Below are positions 50,077-58,461 of a stretch of DNA of 64,000 bases, in pieces. The position numbers and the translations under genes are program-made. Source of the DNA: Listeria monocytogenes ATCC 19117 (GTDB taxonomy: Bacteria; Bacillota; Bacilli; Lactobacillales; Listeriaceae); NCBI RefSeq assembly GCF_000307025.1, contig NC_018584.1, positions 806,001-870,000 of the forward strand, written 5' to 3'. A model generated the notes under the pieces. It was not told the origin of the DNA and ran no database searches. It saw only the letters and a list, made by a program, of their open reading frames with translations. Each line of letters opens with the position of its first letter. Position 1 is the first letter of the stretch.

Positions 50077-51548
50077 GTCGAATCGACATTGCAGAACTCA
50101 ATGGCTTTCTTCAAGGATTACGAAGCAGTAATGCTGAGGCTAAAAAGATGATACGCGGAATTCAACAAGCAGCAAGCAAGTATGCGCAAGATAAAAGTTT
50201 AAAAGGGCAAGCAGTATCAGCTTCCCAAAGCTATTTTGCTTCCAGTTATCCCTCTATTGCACAAAGTATTTTAGAAGCTCTAGAAGAAAGTGAAGAACGT
50301 CTAGCACAATACATACGCGAGTTTGGTAGCCAAGTCGACAGCTCGCCTTCCGCACGAATTGATGCGGAAATCCTTCAAGAAGCGATGGCGAAAGTGGCGA
50401 GTTTGAAGCGAAAAGAAGAAGATTTACATCGCCAACTCACTGCACCGAATACGAAACCGGATATGCAACAAGTCTACGTAGTCCAAGCAAGAAGTGCGCA
50501 CACGCAATTACTGCAAGCTATCGAAAAAGAAGATATACTAGAGAGGTACATCGCCTTTGAACAAAGTCACGCCCAGTTTTTTAGTGCGTTAACCGAACTC
50601 ATTCACTCCACAGGACGAGCGGTGCAAGAGTTGAAACAAAATGTGACCTTCCATGAGAAAACAGGCACCTATGCTGTACCTAAAAGCGTTCATGCATCGA
50701 TTAGTTTGATGAGAAAAGCGATGGATAAAGCACGCAAAGAAAACGCCAAAGATTCCTTCCCAGAAGCATTCGAAGACTATCAGTTATTCGCCTATACTTA
50801 TGTGAATGACAAAGGCGAAACCGTCACGATGTGGCTATTGGAACGGAATGGCAAACGTGCCAGTAATAAAGAACTCCAAGCTTTTCTAGAGGAGAACGGA
50901 GCCGAGTTAGACCCTATTCTGTACACAAATCTTTCCGGTGATGAACTAGAGCGCAAAGTAAATGATGCATGGAAAGACGGCGTCAACTACTTAAATGGTC
51001 AAAAAGTAACCGGGTTTTCCGAGGCGACACTGAGGTCCTCTGCTTACGTAGCTAGCGTGAAGGATGCGATGGATGACGCTGGACTAACCGATATGGCATT
51101 AGGATTAGGCTTTGGTATTGCGGCGGCGAGGAATAAAAAAATAATAGCTAAGAAATCAGAAAAAGTAGAAGTTGATCTTGGAAGATATTCTGTAGCAACC
51201 TTAAATAGAGATCAAGCACGATTAGTGGTTGAACATCTTTTAGAAAGAGGAGAAATAAGCTTAAAAGATTTGGGTTATATAATACCAAAAGGAACACCAA
51301 ACACTTTTAAAACTACAGATACCTTGAAGAATGGTGCTAAGTATGAATTTCAATTAGCTGATGGACAAAAAGCGATAATTAGGTGGCATGAACCAGACCC
51401 TATTGCAGCTGCTAAATTTCCTGGTTCAGCTTCTGGTTCAAGATGGACTGCTCAAATTAAGATAGGAAGTAAACAAGTAACAATAAATAAAGGATGGACA
51501 AAAAAGCAAAACTCAAATGAAGTGCATATTCCAATAAAAGGAAGGTAA
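50073..51548 (+). CDS. LXG-domain polymorphic toxin (type VII secretion effector)
   Basis: A 491-residue protein. The N-terminal LXG domain (about residues 1-230) begins MSRIDIAELNGFLQGLRSSN and is helical. A pretoxin region with NGKRASNKELQAFLEENGAE and DAMDDAGLTDMALGLGFGIA precedes a C-terminal toxin domain (about 365-491) with IRWHEPDP, GSASGSRWTAQI and a final HIPIKGR, possibly a polymorphic toxin type-30-like nuclease. DNA beyond about 51130 is more AT-rich than the LXG part, as expected of an exchanged toxin module. ATG at 50073 has AAAGGAG 8 nt upstream. The toxin activity is unproven. Confidence 0.8.
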   Translation: MSRIDIAELNGFLQGLRSSNAEAKKMIRGIQQAASKYAQDKSLKGQAVSASQSYFASSYPSIAQSILEALEESEERLAQYIREFGSQVDSSPSARIDAEILQEAMAKVASLKRKEEDLHRQLTAPNTKPDMQQVYVVQARSAHTQLLQAIEKEDILERYIAFEQSHAQFFSALTELIHSTGRAVQELKQNVTFHEKTGTYAVPKSVHASISLMRKAMDKARKENAKDSFPEAFEDYQLFAYTYVNDKGETVTMWLLERNGKRASNKELQAFLEENGAELDPILYTNLSGDELERKVNDAWKDGVNYLNGQKVTGFSEATLRSSAYVASVKDAMDDAGLTDMALGLGFGIAAARNKKIIAKKSEKVEVDLGRYSVATLNRDQARLVVEHLLERGEISLKDLGYIIPKGTPNTFKTTDTLKNGAKYEFQLADGQKAIIRWHEPDPIAAAKFPGSASGSRWTAQIKIGSKQVTINKGWTKKQNSNEVHIPIKGR

Positions 51549-51552
51549 TAAT

Positions 51553-51984
51553 ATGAAAAAAATTATGAAAAAAGATGATTATTCTAAAATGCCATGGGTA
51601 TCAGCGGAGGATTTATATCTTTTATTTGAACAAGCACTCAAGGACTTTAAGCAAAGCAAATTAAGTAAAAAAGAGTTTTTTGATATTCTTGATGAATTGA
51701 CTATGAGGCAAGTAGATACCTATGAAATTTTAAAAGAACCTTTGAGAGGACAGCTCGACAATGAGTTATATAATTTATGGAACACAGAAAATTATGATGA
51801 TGTAGATATTATTACATCATTGTTAATTAATTTAGGCTTGAAAAATACTTATAATAAAATGAAAAAATCTATTGAGGATACTTCGGAAATATCACCAGAA
51901 ATACTTGAGGAAATACAAGATGCAATTGAAGAAGTCGGAGATAATATAGATGATCCATATCAAGATTATATGAAGAAAATGTAG
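51553..51984 (+). CDS. Candidate immunity protein for the LXG toxin
   Basis: A 143-residue acidic, helical protein of unknown family, with no signal peptide or membrane span. It begins 4 nt after the toxin stop, with AAGGTAATAATATG as SD/start. Its position and acidity are those of immunity proteins that neutralise the adjacent toxin. DNA composition is AT-rich like the toxin end. Confidence 0.65.
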   Translation: MKKIMKKDDYSKMPWVSAEDLYLLFEQALKDFKQSKLSKKEFFDILDELTMRQVDTYEILKEPLRGQLDNELYNLWNTENYDDVDIITSLLINLGLKNTYNKMKKSIEDTSEISPEILEEIQDAIEEVGDNIDDPYQDYMKKM

Positions 51985-52047
51985 AATGCGATTACAGTAG
52001 GCAAGAATGGTTTCATTGTTGGTGCTAATCCTGTTTCAATCAAATAA
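51985..52047 (+). pseudogene. Remnant 3' end of a displaced toxin module
   Basis: After the immunity stop, the same frame reads NA-ITVGKNGFIVGANPVSIK and stops at TAA (52045-52047). It has no start or SD. It looks like the last 20 codons of a polymorphic toxin C-terminus, left behind when the present toxin and immunity genes were inserted. The second immunity-like gene follows with its own SD. Confidence 0.45.
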
Positions 52048-52061
52048 AGGAGCGTATTTTA

Positions 52062-52334
52062 ATGAAAGAATTAAGACTGTTTTTAGATTATAAATGTTAT
52101 CCTGTTTGGGTATATAACGATGCGGGGATTTTAAAGGAAAATGATTTGCCGGATGAATTGAAACAAGATGAATATGATAAATTGTTCATAGATACTGAAA
52201 TTGAATTTCGATATGAAGCTTTTAAAGATGAGAAAGAAAAGGAAGAATTTTTTCATGAGTTCATAGAAGTTCAAAAGCATTTGAAAGAAACATTAGGTAA
52301 GGAATACAATATCGTTAATAAGATTTTAGTTTAG
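52062..52334 (+). CDS. Second immunity-like small protein
   Basis: A 90-residue acidic protein: MKELRLFLDYKCYPVWVYND, then a Lys/Glu-rich helical half. The family is not recognised by name, but size, charge and position after the toxin remnant fit an orphan immunity gene that protects against sister-strain toxin. AAAGGAG precedes the ATG at a good distance. It is AT-rich. Confidence 0.6.
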   Translation: MKELRLFLDYKCYPVWVYNDAGILKENDLPDELKQDEYDKLFIDTEIEFRYEAFKDEKEKEEFFHEFIEVQKHLKETLGKEYNIVNKILV

Positions 52335-52422
52335 TAGCTGAGAGTGCTCAATATTTAGAGGTAATCAAGACCCACAGCATATTTATAGCCTCCATAGTTA
52401 TTTTCTTGTTCTAAAAAACCAA

Positions 52423-52461
52423 AAACCAGTTACCCACCAAACTCCTGGCGTAACTGGTTTT
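52423..52461. terminator. Bidirectional terminator
   Basis: AAACCAGTTAC (52423-52433) pairs with GTAACTGGTTT (52450-52460). It separates the toxin cluster and the convergent VOC gene. Confidence 0.8.
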
Positions 52462-52468
52462 CTAAATC

Positions 52469-52873
52469 TCACCCAAAATTAAGCTGCCAAAACACCCCAA
52501 ACTGGTCCGTCACCTGCGCATAGGTCGAACCCCAGAACGCCACTTGCAACTCCATTTCCACTTTGCCCGTAGCACTCAAAACTTCATAGGCGTACTTAAT
52601 ATCCTCCTCTGTTTCAAAGTTAATCAAGATTGTCACCCGATTGCCAATTGTAAAACCATCATAAGGCGCATCGGTAATATAAATAAATTCTTCCCCATTT
52701 TTTGCTAAACGACTATGCATCAATCGCTCACCAAAAACGGCATTGCCATCAAAATTGTTCATCTCTTTAAAACGCTGAACGCTTGTAATCTCAGCCTGAA
52801 ACACATCCGCATAAAATGTTAGCGCATCTTGACCTTCTCCGTTAAAAACTAAGTATGGAACTGCAAAAGACAT
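52469..52873 (-). CDS. VOC-family (PhnB/glyoxalase-like) protein
   Basis: A 134-residue protein. VPYLVFNGEGQDALTFYADVF at the start, and WGSTYAQVTDQFGVFWQLN at the end, are the PhnB/3-demethylubiquinone-9 methyltransferase-like VOC pattern, including the final conserved FGxxWxxN-like stretch. The metal ligands are uncertain and the function is unknown. The minus-strand SD is GGAGATGATGAG. It is monocistronic. Confidence 0.8.
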   Translation of the reverse strand: MSFAVPYLVFNGEGQDALTFYADVFQAEITSVQRFKEMNNFDGNAVFGERLMHSRLAKNGEEFIYITDAPYDGFTIGNRVTILINFETEEDIKYAYEVLSATGKVEMELQVAFWGSTYAQVTDQFGVFWQLNFG

Positions 52874-52972
52874 CTCATCATCTCCTATACAATTAATAGC
52901 TTTAGTATAAGCCTAATCTACTGCGAAGTCATGTCTCAAAATAATAAGGATTTGTGAATAAAAACAAAATAC

Positions 52973-53001
52973 TTGCAAATAAACGTGATATATTATACAA
53001 T
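52973..53001 (+). promoter_or_regulatory. Sigma-A promoter of the P-type ATPase gene
   Basis: TTGCAA (52973-52978), a 17-nt spacer, TACAAT (52996-53001). Confidence 0.65.
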
Positions 53002-53051
53002 TACACTAAGAAATCGGATATATTTAAATTAATATTTTTTTGCAATAAAAT

Positions 53052-53069
53052 AAAGTAAGTACTTGCTTT
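53052..53069 (+). promoter_or_regulatory. Near-palindrome in the P-type ATPase leader
   Basis: AAAGTAAGTACTTGCTTT is an 18-bp palindrome with one mismatched pair, about 50 nt after the -10 and 30 nt before the start codon. It is a possible operator. Confidence 0.4.
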
Positions 53070-53097
53070 TGGGAGTAGGTGCGTAGGAGGTAGATGT

Positions 53098-55728
53098 ATG
53101 CTTTGGGTAAAAGAGTCAATTGAGCAACTTCTCAGCAAACTACACACGAATTTAGACACAGGGTTAACGAAAGAACAAGTGAAACAAAAACATGCAGAGT
53201 TCGGGACGAATGAATTTGAAGAGGGGAAGAAAGAATCACTTCTTCAAAAAATTGGTCACCATTTAGTTGAAATTACGACGATTGTGTTGCTTTTTGCAGC
53301 GGCGATTTCCGCTTATTTAGCGATTACGACTGGTTATGGTTGGGCGAAAGTGGTTGTTATTTTAGGAATTGTCGTGTTGAATATGGTGCTCGGAATTTAC
53401 CAGGAAAACAGCGCCGAGAAAGCACTTGCGGCACTTCAAAGTATGAATGCGCATTTAACGACGGTCGTTCGTGATGGTGTGCGGATGCAAGTGGACGCAA
53501 CGGAATTAGTACCAGGGGATATTATTGAAATTGTTGCAGGAGATATGATTCCAGCAGATGCACGGATTATTTCTAGTAGCAGTTTGCAAGTCGAGGAATC
53601 TGCGTTAACTGGTGAGAGTGTTCCAGTTGAAAAAGACGCAAATGCGGTTGTTTCGGAAAAAGCGCCAATTGGCGACCGTCTGAATATGCTTTACTCAGGC
53701 TGCCTTGTAACGAATGGGCGCGCCACGGCGGTTGTCGTAGAAATTGGGATGGAAACAGAGATGGGGAAAATTGCTGGACTTTTAAACAGCACCTCAAAAC
53801 TGATGACGCCTTTACAACTTCGCTTAAAAGAATTAGCAAAACGACTTAGTATTGTAGCACTTTTAGCAGGTATTTTAATTTTTATAATTGATGTATATGT
53901 TTACGGTGAAACGATTATTGAAACGTTGATGATCGCGATTTCTCTAGCTGTAGCAGCAGTTCCTGAGACATTGCCAGTTATTGTGACATTGACACTTGCT
54001 TACGGCGTTCAAAATATGGTGCGGAAAAATACGATTATCCGCCGAATTCCTGCAGTAGAAACAATTGGAAATACTTCAGTTATTTGTTCTGATAAAACAG
54101 GAACATTAACGCAAAATAAAATGATTATCCAACAAATTTGGGCAGCAGACCACGCACCGATAAAAGCAACAGCTGAATTTGATACTGCAGAACAAAAAGT
54201 ATTAGAAATGTTGAGCCTTTCCAGTAACGCGACGATTGATGTTACAGACGGCGAAGAAACCATCATTGGTGACCCAACCGAAAGCGCGATTATCCGTTTA
54301 CTAGAAGAAAAAGGAACAACGAAAAAAGCATTGGAAGCTAAATATCCACGCGTGTTCGAACTTCCTTTTGACTCAGATAGAAAGCTAATGACGACAATTC
54401 ACCAAGTAGAAGACGGATTTCTTTCCATTACAAAAGGTGCTTTTGACCGCATTCCCGTAAACTTTTCCGAGGCGTTTTTAGCGGAAGCGGAGCGGGTGCA
54501 TGACAGTTTTGCGGAGGATGCACTTCGGGTGTTAGTTGTTGCCTATAAAAAATATCCGGAAATGCCGACAGACTTGTCTAGTGAGGCGCTTGAGACAGAC
54601 TTAACGTTTGCGGGAATGGTTGGGATGATTGACCCACCGAGACCGGAAAGTAAAGCGGCTGTGTTAGCGGCGAAAAAAGCGGGTATTAAGACTGTAATGA
54701 TTACTGGTGACCATATTGTAACGGCATCAGCAATTGCAAAAGAAATTGGTATTCTAACGGATGGGGACAAAGCGATTACTGGAGCAGAACTGGCTGAAAT
54801 GTCAGAAGCTGATTTGGAGAAAAACATTCGAGATTATGCGGTATATGCGCGTGTTAGTCCAGAAGATAAAATTCGAATCGTTAAAGCTTGGCAGAAAAAT
54901 GGTGAAATTGTCACGATGACAGGTGATGGTGTAAATGATGCACCGGCTCTAAAAGCAGCGGATGTTGGTGCTGCAATGGGAATTACCGGAACAGATGTAT
55001 CTAAAAACGCTGCAGATATGGTTATAACAGACGATAATTTTGCAACGATTGTAGATGCAGTCAAAGAAGGGCGTACAGCCTATGAGAATATCCGCAAAAC
55101 GATTTACTTTTTACTAAGTACAAACTTTTCTCAAATTTTCATTATGTTAATTGCGATTATTCTTGGCTGGGGCGCGCCGGTTGTAGCTGTTCAGTTGCTA
55201 TTAATCAACGTTGTGTCTGATGGGATTCCAGGCTTCTTCTTAAGTCGTGAAAAGGCAGATGACTCGATTATGGAGCGTAAGCCAATTCCAAAAAATGCAG
55301 GGATCTTTGCGAATGGACTTGGCAAGAAAATGGCGACACAAGCGGTTGTCTTTACGATTGTGACACTTGCAGGATTTTATATCGGGCAGTTTGTAACGAT
55401 TAATAATTCGATTGGTGCAAGCTATGAAGTTGGAATGACAATGGCATTCGTTATTCTAGCATGGTCATCTGTCGCGCATATTTTCAATGTAAGAAGTGAT
55501 AAATCGATTTTCACTATCGGATTTTTATCTAACCGTGGTTTGTTCTTTAGCGCGATTTGTTCGATGTTGATTATTTTAGGACTTGCGATTATTCCACCAC
55601 TTGCGAACATGTTCTTCTTAGTAGAAATGAGCTTAACGCACTGGATTCTCGCATTCATCCTCTCGATGTTCCCACTCCTATTCGTAGAAATTCAAAAGCT
55701 TATTCAGCGAAAAAGAGCAAAAGCTTGA
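53098..55728 (+). CDS. P-type cation-transporting ATPase (Ca2+ type, P2A)
   Basis: An 876-residue protein. TGES in the actuator domain, the phosphorylation motif DKTGTLT (Asp near residue 332), KGAFDRI in the nucleotide domain and TGDGVNDAPAL are all present. M4 has AAVPETLPV and M6 has INVVSDGIPGF, the positions of Ca2+-coordinating residues in SERCA-like pumps. It should export Ca2+ (or Mn2+) at the expense of ATP. AGGAGGT precedes the ATG. A near-palindrome in the leader may control it. Confidence 0.9.
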   Translation: MLWVKESIEQLLSKLHTNLDTGLTKEQVKQKHAEFGTNEFEEGKKESLLQKIGHHLVEITTIVLLFAAAISAYLAITTGYGWAKVVVILGIVVLNMVLGIYQENSAEKALAALQSMNAHLTTVVRDGVRMQVDATELVPGDIIEIVAGDMIPADARIISSSSLQVEESALTGESVPVEKDANAVVSEKAPIGDRLNMLYSGCLVTNGRATAVVVEIGMETEMGKIAGLLNSTSKLMTPLQLRLKELAKRLSIVALLAGILIFIIDVYVYGETIIETLMIAISLAVAAVPETLPVIVTLTLAYGVQNMVRKNTIIRRIPAVETIGNTSVICSDKTGTLTQNKMIIQQIWAADHAPIKATAEFDTAEQKVLEMLSLSSNATIDVTDGEETIIGDPTESAIIRLLEEKGTTKKALEAKYPRVFELPFDSDRKLMTTIHQVEDGFLSITKGAFDRIPVNFSEAFLAEAERVHDSFAEDALRVLVVAYKKYPEMPTDLSSEALETDLTFAGMVGMIDPPRPESKAAVLAAKKAGIKTVMITGDHIVTASAIAKEIGILTDGDKAITGAELAEMSEADLEKNIRDYAVYARVSPEDKIRIVKAWQKNGEIVTMTGDGVNDAPALKAADVGAAMGITGTDVSKNAADMVITDDNFATIVDAVKEGRTAYENIRKTIYFLLSTNFSQIFIMLIAIILGWGAPVVAVQLLLINVVSDGIPGFFLSREKADDSIMERKPIPKNAGIFANGLGKKMATQAVVFTIVTLAGFYIGQFVTINNSIGASYEVGMTMAFVILAWSSVAHIFNVRSDKSIFTIGFLSNRGLFFSAICSMLIILGLAIIPPLANMFFLVEMSLTHWILAFILSMFPLLFVEIQKLIQRKRAKA

Positions 55729-55742
55729 AGGAGGGCAACTAT

Positions 55743-56591
55743 ATGAACGAAACAGAAAAATTGGTAGCCGCATTATTAGAGCGTAACTTTGGTAAAAACA
55801 TCGGTACACGCTATCCAGACAATGAAGCGGCGCAAATGCGGGCCGAGGAAGTAATCGGAGAAATTGCTATTGTTATCGCACCACTTGTTGAAAAACTTGG
55901 AATCGAAAGTAAAACGGTGAAAAAAACGATTCCATTTTTATATGAACTTCAAAAAAATCAATTTTGTGATATGAGTGCCTATCCGTATCCGCTTCTTCTA
56001 GTCAATGGAACGAGTGCGGATACAGAAAAATATTGGCGAGATCTACCAACTTACTGGACAGATGATGCAAATAAAATTGTGCTACCATATGTTTTGGAAC
56101 ACATTAAAAATAATAAAGTACGTCAAAAACTACTAGCTTTTCATGCTTGGCTTATAGGGGAAGTAGTAGAAATGAACGAGGAGCTAGGGGCAGATTTTCG
56201 TATAAAACTAGTCTTTGAGTCAGATATGCGCATTCGTTTACGGGTGTATGACGTAGAACAGATTGCCATTGAAGTACATTTTTTAGACAATCATGATACC
56301 GAACAACAACATTTAGGCTATGATGTGAGTTTAGATGTAGATATTACTGATAAAGCAAGGCTCTTATTACGTCAAGGTATTTTGACAGAAAATCTAGGCT
56401 TGGAAGCACTAAAAGCTTACATGAAATCAGTTTTACCAATAGCACACAGCTTGAAAAACTTGGAATATTTAACGGTTGAAGATACGAAAAAACTAACCAA
56501 ATTATTAACGCAAGAAGAACCTAAAATTATGGAAGATACAGATTTAACAAGTAAAGCATTAGACTTCTTACAAAAAGCTGCACAGCAATAA
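55743..56591 (+). CDS. Conserved hypothetical protein
   Basis: A 282-residue soluble protein, acidic, mixed alpha/beta, of no family that I recognise. It starts MNETEKLVAALLERNFGKNI, and later has WRDLPTYWTDDANKIVLPY and a helical C-terminus. It begins 15 nt after the ATPase stop with GAAGGAGG as SD, so it is co-transcribed with the Ca2+-ATPase. A longer reading frame into the ATPase gene is a shadow. Confidence 0.75.
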   Translation: MNETEKLVAALLERNFGKNIGTRYPDNEAAQMRAEEVIGEIAIVIAPLVEKLGIESKTVKKTIPFLYELQKNQFCDMSAYPYPLLLVNGTSADTEKYWRDLPTYWTDDANKIVLPYVLEHIKNNKVRQKLLAFHAWLIGEVVEMNEELGADFRIKLVFESDMRIRLRVYDVEQIAIEVHFLDNHDTEQQHLGYDVSLDVDITDKARLLLRQGILTENLGLEALKAYMKSVLPIAHSLKNLEYLTVEDTKKLTKLLTQEEPKIMEDTDLTSKALDFLQKAAQQ

Positions 56592-56593
56592 GA

Positions 56594-56640
56594 ATAAAAT
56601 GCTATTTGGAGGAAAGTGATCCTAATAGCATTTTATTTTT
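56594..56640 (+). terminator. Rho-independent terminator
   Basis: ATAAAATGCTATT pairs with AATAGCATTTTAT, then TTTT. Confidence 0.8.
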
Positions 56641-56700
56641 GCAAGTGGGGCGGAAAGAATAGTAAAATGAGACAATGAAATTAGAAATGAGGATGTAAAA

Positions 56701-57258
56701 TTGATTCGACATGCGAAAAAATCAGATGCACCAAAAATAGCACCACTTTTACTAGTAATATGGAAAGATATGGAATTACCTATTTTAGAAGTAGAGACGG
56801 AAGAAGCGATTACAAATGCGCTAATTGAAGCGATTCAGACAGAAGATTATCGTTATAGTTATAGACATCTGCATGTCTATGAGAAGGACGGGGATATTGC
56901 GGGAGTTTTGGCAGGCTATCCTGGGAAAATCGAACCTGAAATCGACCGCGCTTGGAACGAGATTGCAAAGAAACACGGCATTAGATACGAAGAACCAATA
57001 TTTGCCGATAAAGAAACATTTCCTGGTGAATGGTACTTAGATTCGATCGTTACAAACGAAAAATATCGCGGTCATGGTGTTGGAACAGCACTTCTTGCAA
57101 AATTAACAGAAATTGCTGCAGAAGATGGTGAAAAAGTAGTAGGACTAAATTGTGACAAAGGAAATCCGCATGCCAAGAGGCTTTATGAACGTCTAGGATT
57201 TCATGTGACTGGAGAAATCATACTTAGCGGTCATGAATATGAACATATGCAAAAATAA
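56701..57258 (+). CDS. GNAT-family N-acetyltransferase
   Basis: A 185-residue protein. WYLDSIVTNEKYRGHGVGTAL contains the acetyl-CoA-binding R/Q-x2-G-x-G/A motif, and LNCDKGNPHAKRLYERLGFHVTGE is the typical final segment. The substrate is unknown. The start is TTG with GAGGATG upstream. The next gene begins 16 nt after its stop, so the two are probably co-transcribed. Confidence 0.85.
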   Translation: MIRHAKKSDAPKIAPLLLVIWKDMELPILEVETEEAITNALIEAIQTEDYRYSYRHLHVYEKDGDIAGVLAGYPGKIEPEIDRAWNEIAKKHGIRYEEPIFADKETFPGEWYLDSIVTNEKYRGHGVGTALLAKLTEIAAEDGEKVVGLNCDKGNPHAKRLYERLGFHVTGEIILSGHEYEHMQK

Positions 57259-57274
57259 GAAATGAGGCCAACCA

Positions 57275-57937
57275 ATGAAAAAAATTATTTTCGCAGTGGT
57301 ACTAAGTTTAGTTCTAATTCTTGCTGGATGTGCCGATGTAACCAATACAGTAAAAGTGGATAAAAAAGGGGAAGCGACCATTTCCTTTGATATCGATATT
57401 TCTTCTGTAGCAGGGATTTTTGCCTCAAGTTACTCGGATGAAGTAGAAGCTAAACTGAAAGAAGCTGGATTTACAGTAGATAAAAAATCAAATACAAGCT
57501 ATCATATCGAAAAGAAACTAGATAAAAATGAAACAACGAAAAGCGATATGAAACCGGAAGATTTTGGGGTAAAAATTACCAATAGCAAAAGTTTCTTCAC
57601 ACAAAAAATCAAAGTAGATGCCGATATTGACATCGAAAAGATATGGAAAAAAGAAGTGGCGGATGTTCCGTTTCCAAAAGAAATTTTAAGCCAAGTTGAT
57701 TATACATTTATTTTGGATTTACCGATTTCGTCAATTGGAGAGAACAATGCTAAAAGTGTGGATGGCGGGAAGCTCACTTGGGATGTGCCGCTCGACAAAA
57801 AATCCGAAATGTATTTTGAAGTCACTGTACCAAACGTAAAAAACATTGCGATTGTTGGTGGGATTCTACTTGTCGCAATCATTGGTCTACTTATTTATCT
57901 TATTAAAAGACATCGGAAAAAGAAAAAACAACTATAA
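57275..57937 (+). CDS. Lipoprotein with C-terminal membrane segment (DUF3153-like)
   Basis: A 220-residue protein. The signal peptide ends in the lipobox LAGC (about Cys19). A beta-rich domain with TVKVDKKGEATISFDIDI, and a C-terminal transmembrane helix (about residues 190-210) before RHRKKKKQL. It is thus anchored at both ends. It resembles DUF3153/LppM-type proteins; the function is unknown. A GAGGCCAACC SD precedes the ATG. Confidence 0.8.
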   Translation: MKKIIFAVVLSLVLILAGCADVTNTVKVDKKGEATISFDIDISSVAGIFASSYSDEVEAKLKEAGFTVDKKSNTSYHIEKKLDKNETTKSDMKPEDFGVKITNSKSFFTQKIKVDADIDIEKIWKKEVADVPFPKEILSQVDYTFILDLPISSIGENNAKSVDGGKLTWDVPLDKKSEMYFEVTVPNVKNIAIVGGILLVAIIGLLIYLIKRHRKKKKQL

Positions 57938-57979
57938 AAAAGTGTGGATCAGTTAGCTAAACTGGTCCACACTTTTATT
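57938..57979. terminator. Bidirectional terminator
   Basis: AAAAGTGTGGATCAGTT pairs with AACTGGTCCACACTTTT with one mismatch. Confidence 0.85.
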
Positions 57980-58342
57980 TACTGCTTGTTCTAACTCTTC
58001 GTAACAAGCTAATTTTTTCTCGATTTTTTTAAATGCTCGGTCTAGCTCTGCTTGCCGGCGGTACATATCTTGTTGATGTTCTTTCAGTACAGCGATGCGT
58101 TCGGAGACAGTACCGTCACCGCCTTTAGTTAGTTCAACAATTTCTTTTTGTTTCGCAAGGGGCATTCCGGTGACGCGTAAACAGGTGAGTAATTCAAGCC
58201 AGTGAAGGGCATCATTATCAAAAATCCGGTTATTATTTTTATCGCGTGCTAGAAAAGGGATTAATCCTTCTCGTTCATAATAGCGAATCGTATGGGCGCT
58301 TAAACCCGTGTGTTCGGACGCTTCTTTGATTGTTTGTTGCAC
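57953..58342 (-). CDS. MerR-family regulator of the aldo/keto reductase
   Basis: A 129-residue protein. The MerR DNA-binding domain, IKEASEHTGLSAHTIRYYER then EGLIPF, precedes a dimer helix ending EELEQAVNKSV. No metal-binding cysteines are present, so a redox or organic ligand is likelier than a metal. The start is GTG at 58342, with GAGGTGG upstream; the longer frame is not supported. It is divergent from the aldo/keto reductase gene, whose promoter has a 19-bp spacer with a dyad. Confidence 0.85.
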   Translation of the reverse strand: MQQTIKEASEHTGLSAHTIRYYEREGLIPFLARDKNNNRIFDNDALHWLELLTCLRVTGMPLAKQKEIVELTKGGDGTVSERIAVLKEHQQDMYRRQAELDRAFKKIEKKLACYEELEQAVNKSVDQFS

Positions 58343-58398
58343 TAAAACCACCTCTTTTTTCTTAATAATAGCACCTTGAAAATCGAAAAGCCAAATGT

Positions 58399-58429
58399 TT
58401 GCCTTTGAGTATACTCTAAGGTGTATAGT
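58399..58429 (+). promoter_or_regulatory. MerR-type promoter and operator of the aldo/keto reductase
   Basis: TTGCCT (58399-58404), a 19-nt spacer, TATAGT (58424-58429). The dyad CCTTTGAGTATACTCTAAGG (58402-58421) fills the spacer. This over-long spacer with central dyad is the hallmark of promoters activated by MerR proteins. Confidence 0.8.
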
Positions 58430-58461
58430 AAACGTGTTATTACTTTTAGGAGGCGGATAAA

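Noticed and set aside
49200-52470. A prophage or transposon carrying the toxin cluster
   Set aside because: No integrase, transposase, tRNA, target duplication or terminal inverted repeat is visible at the borders; local recombination is the simpler view.
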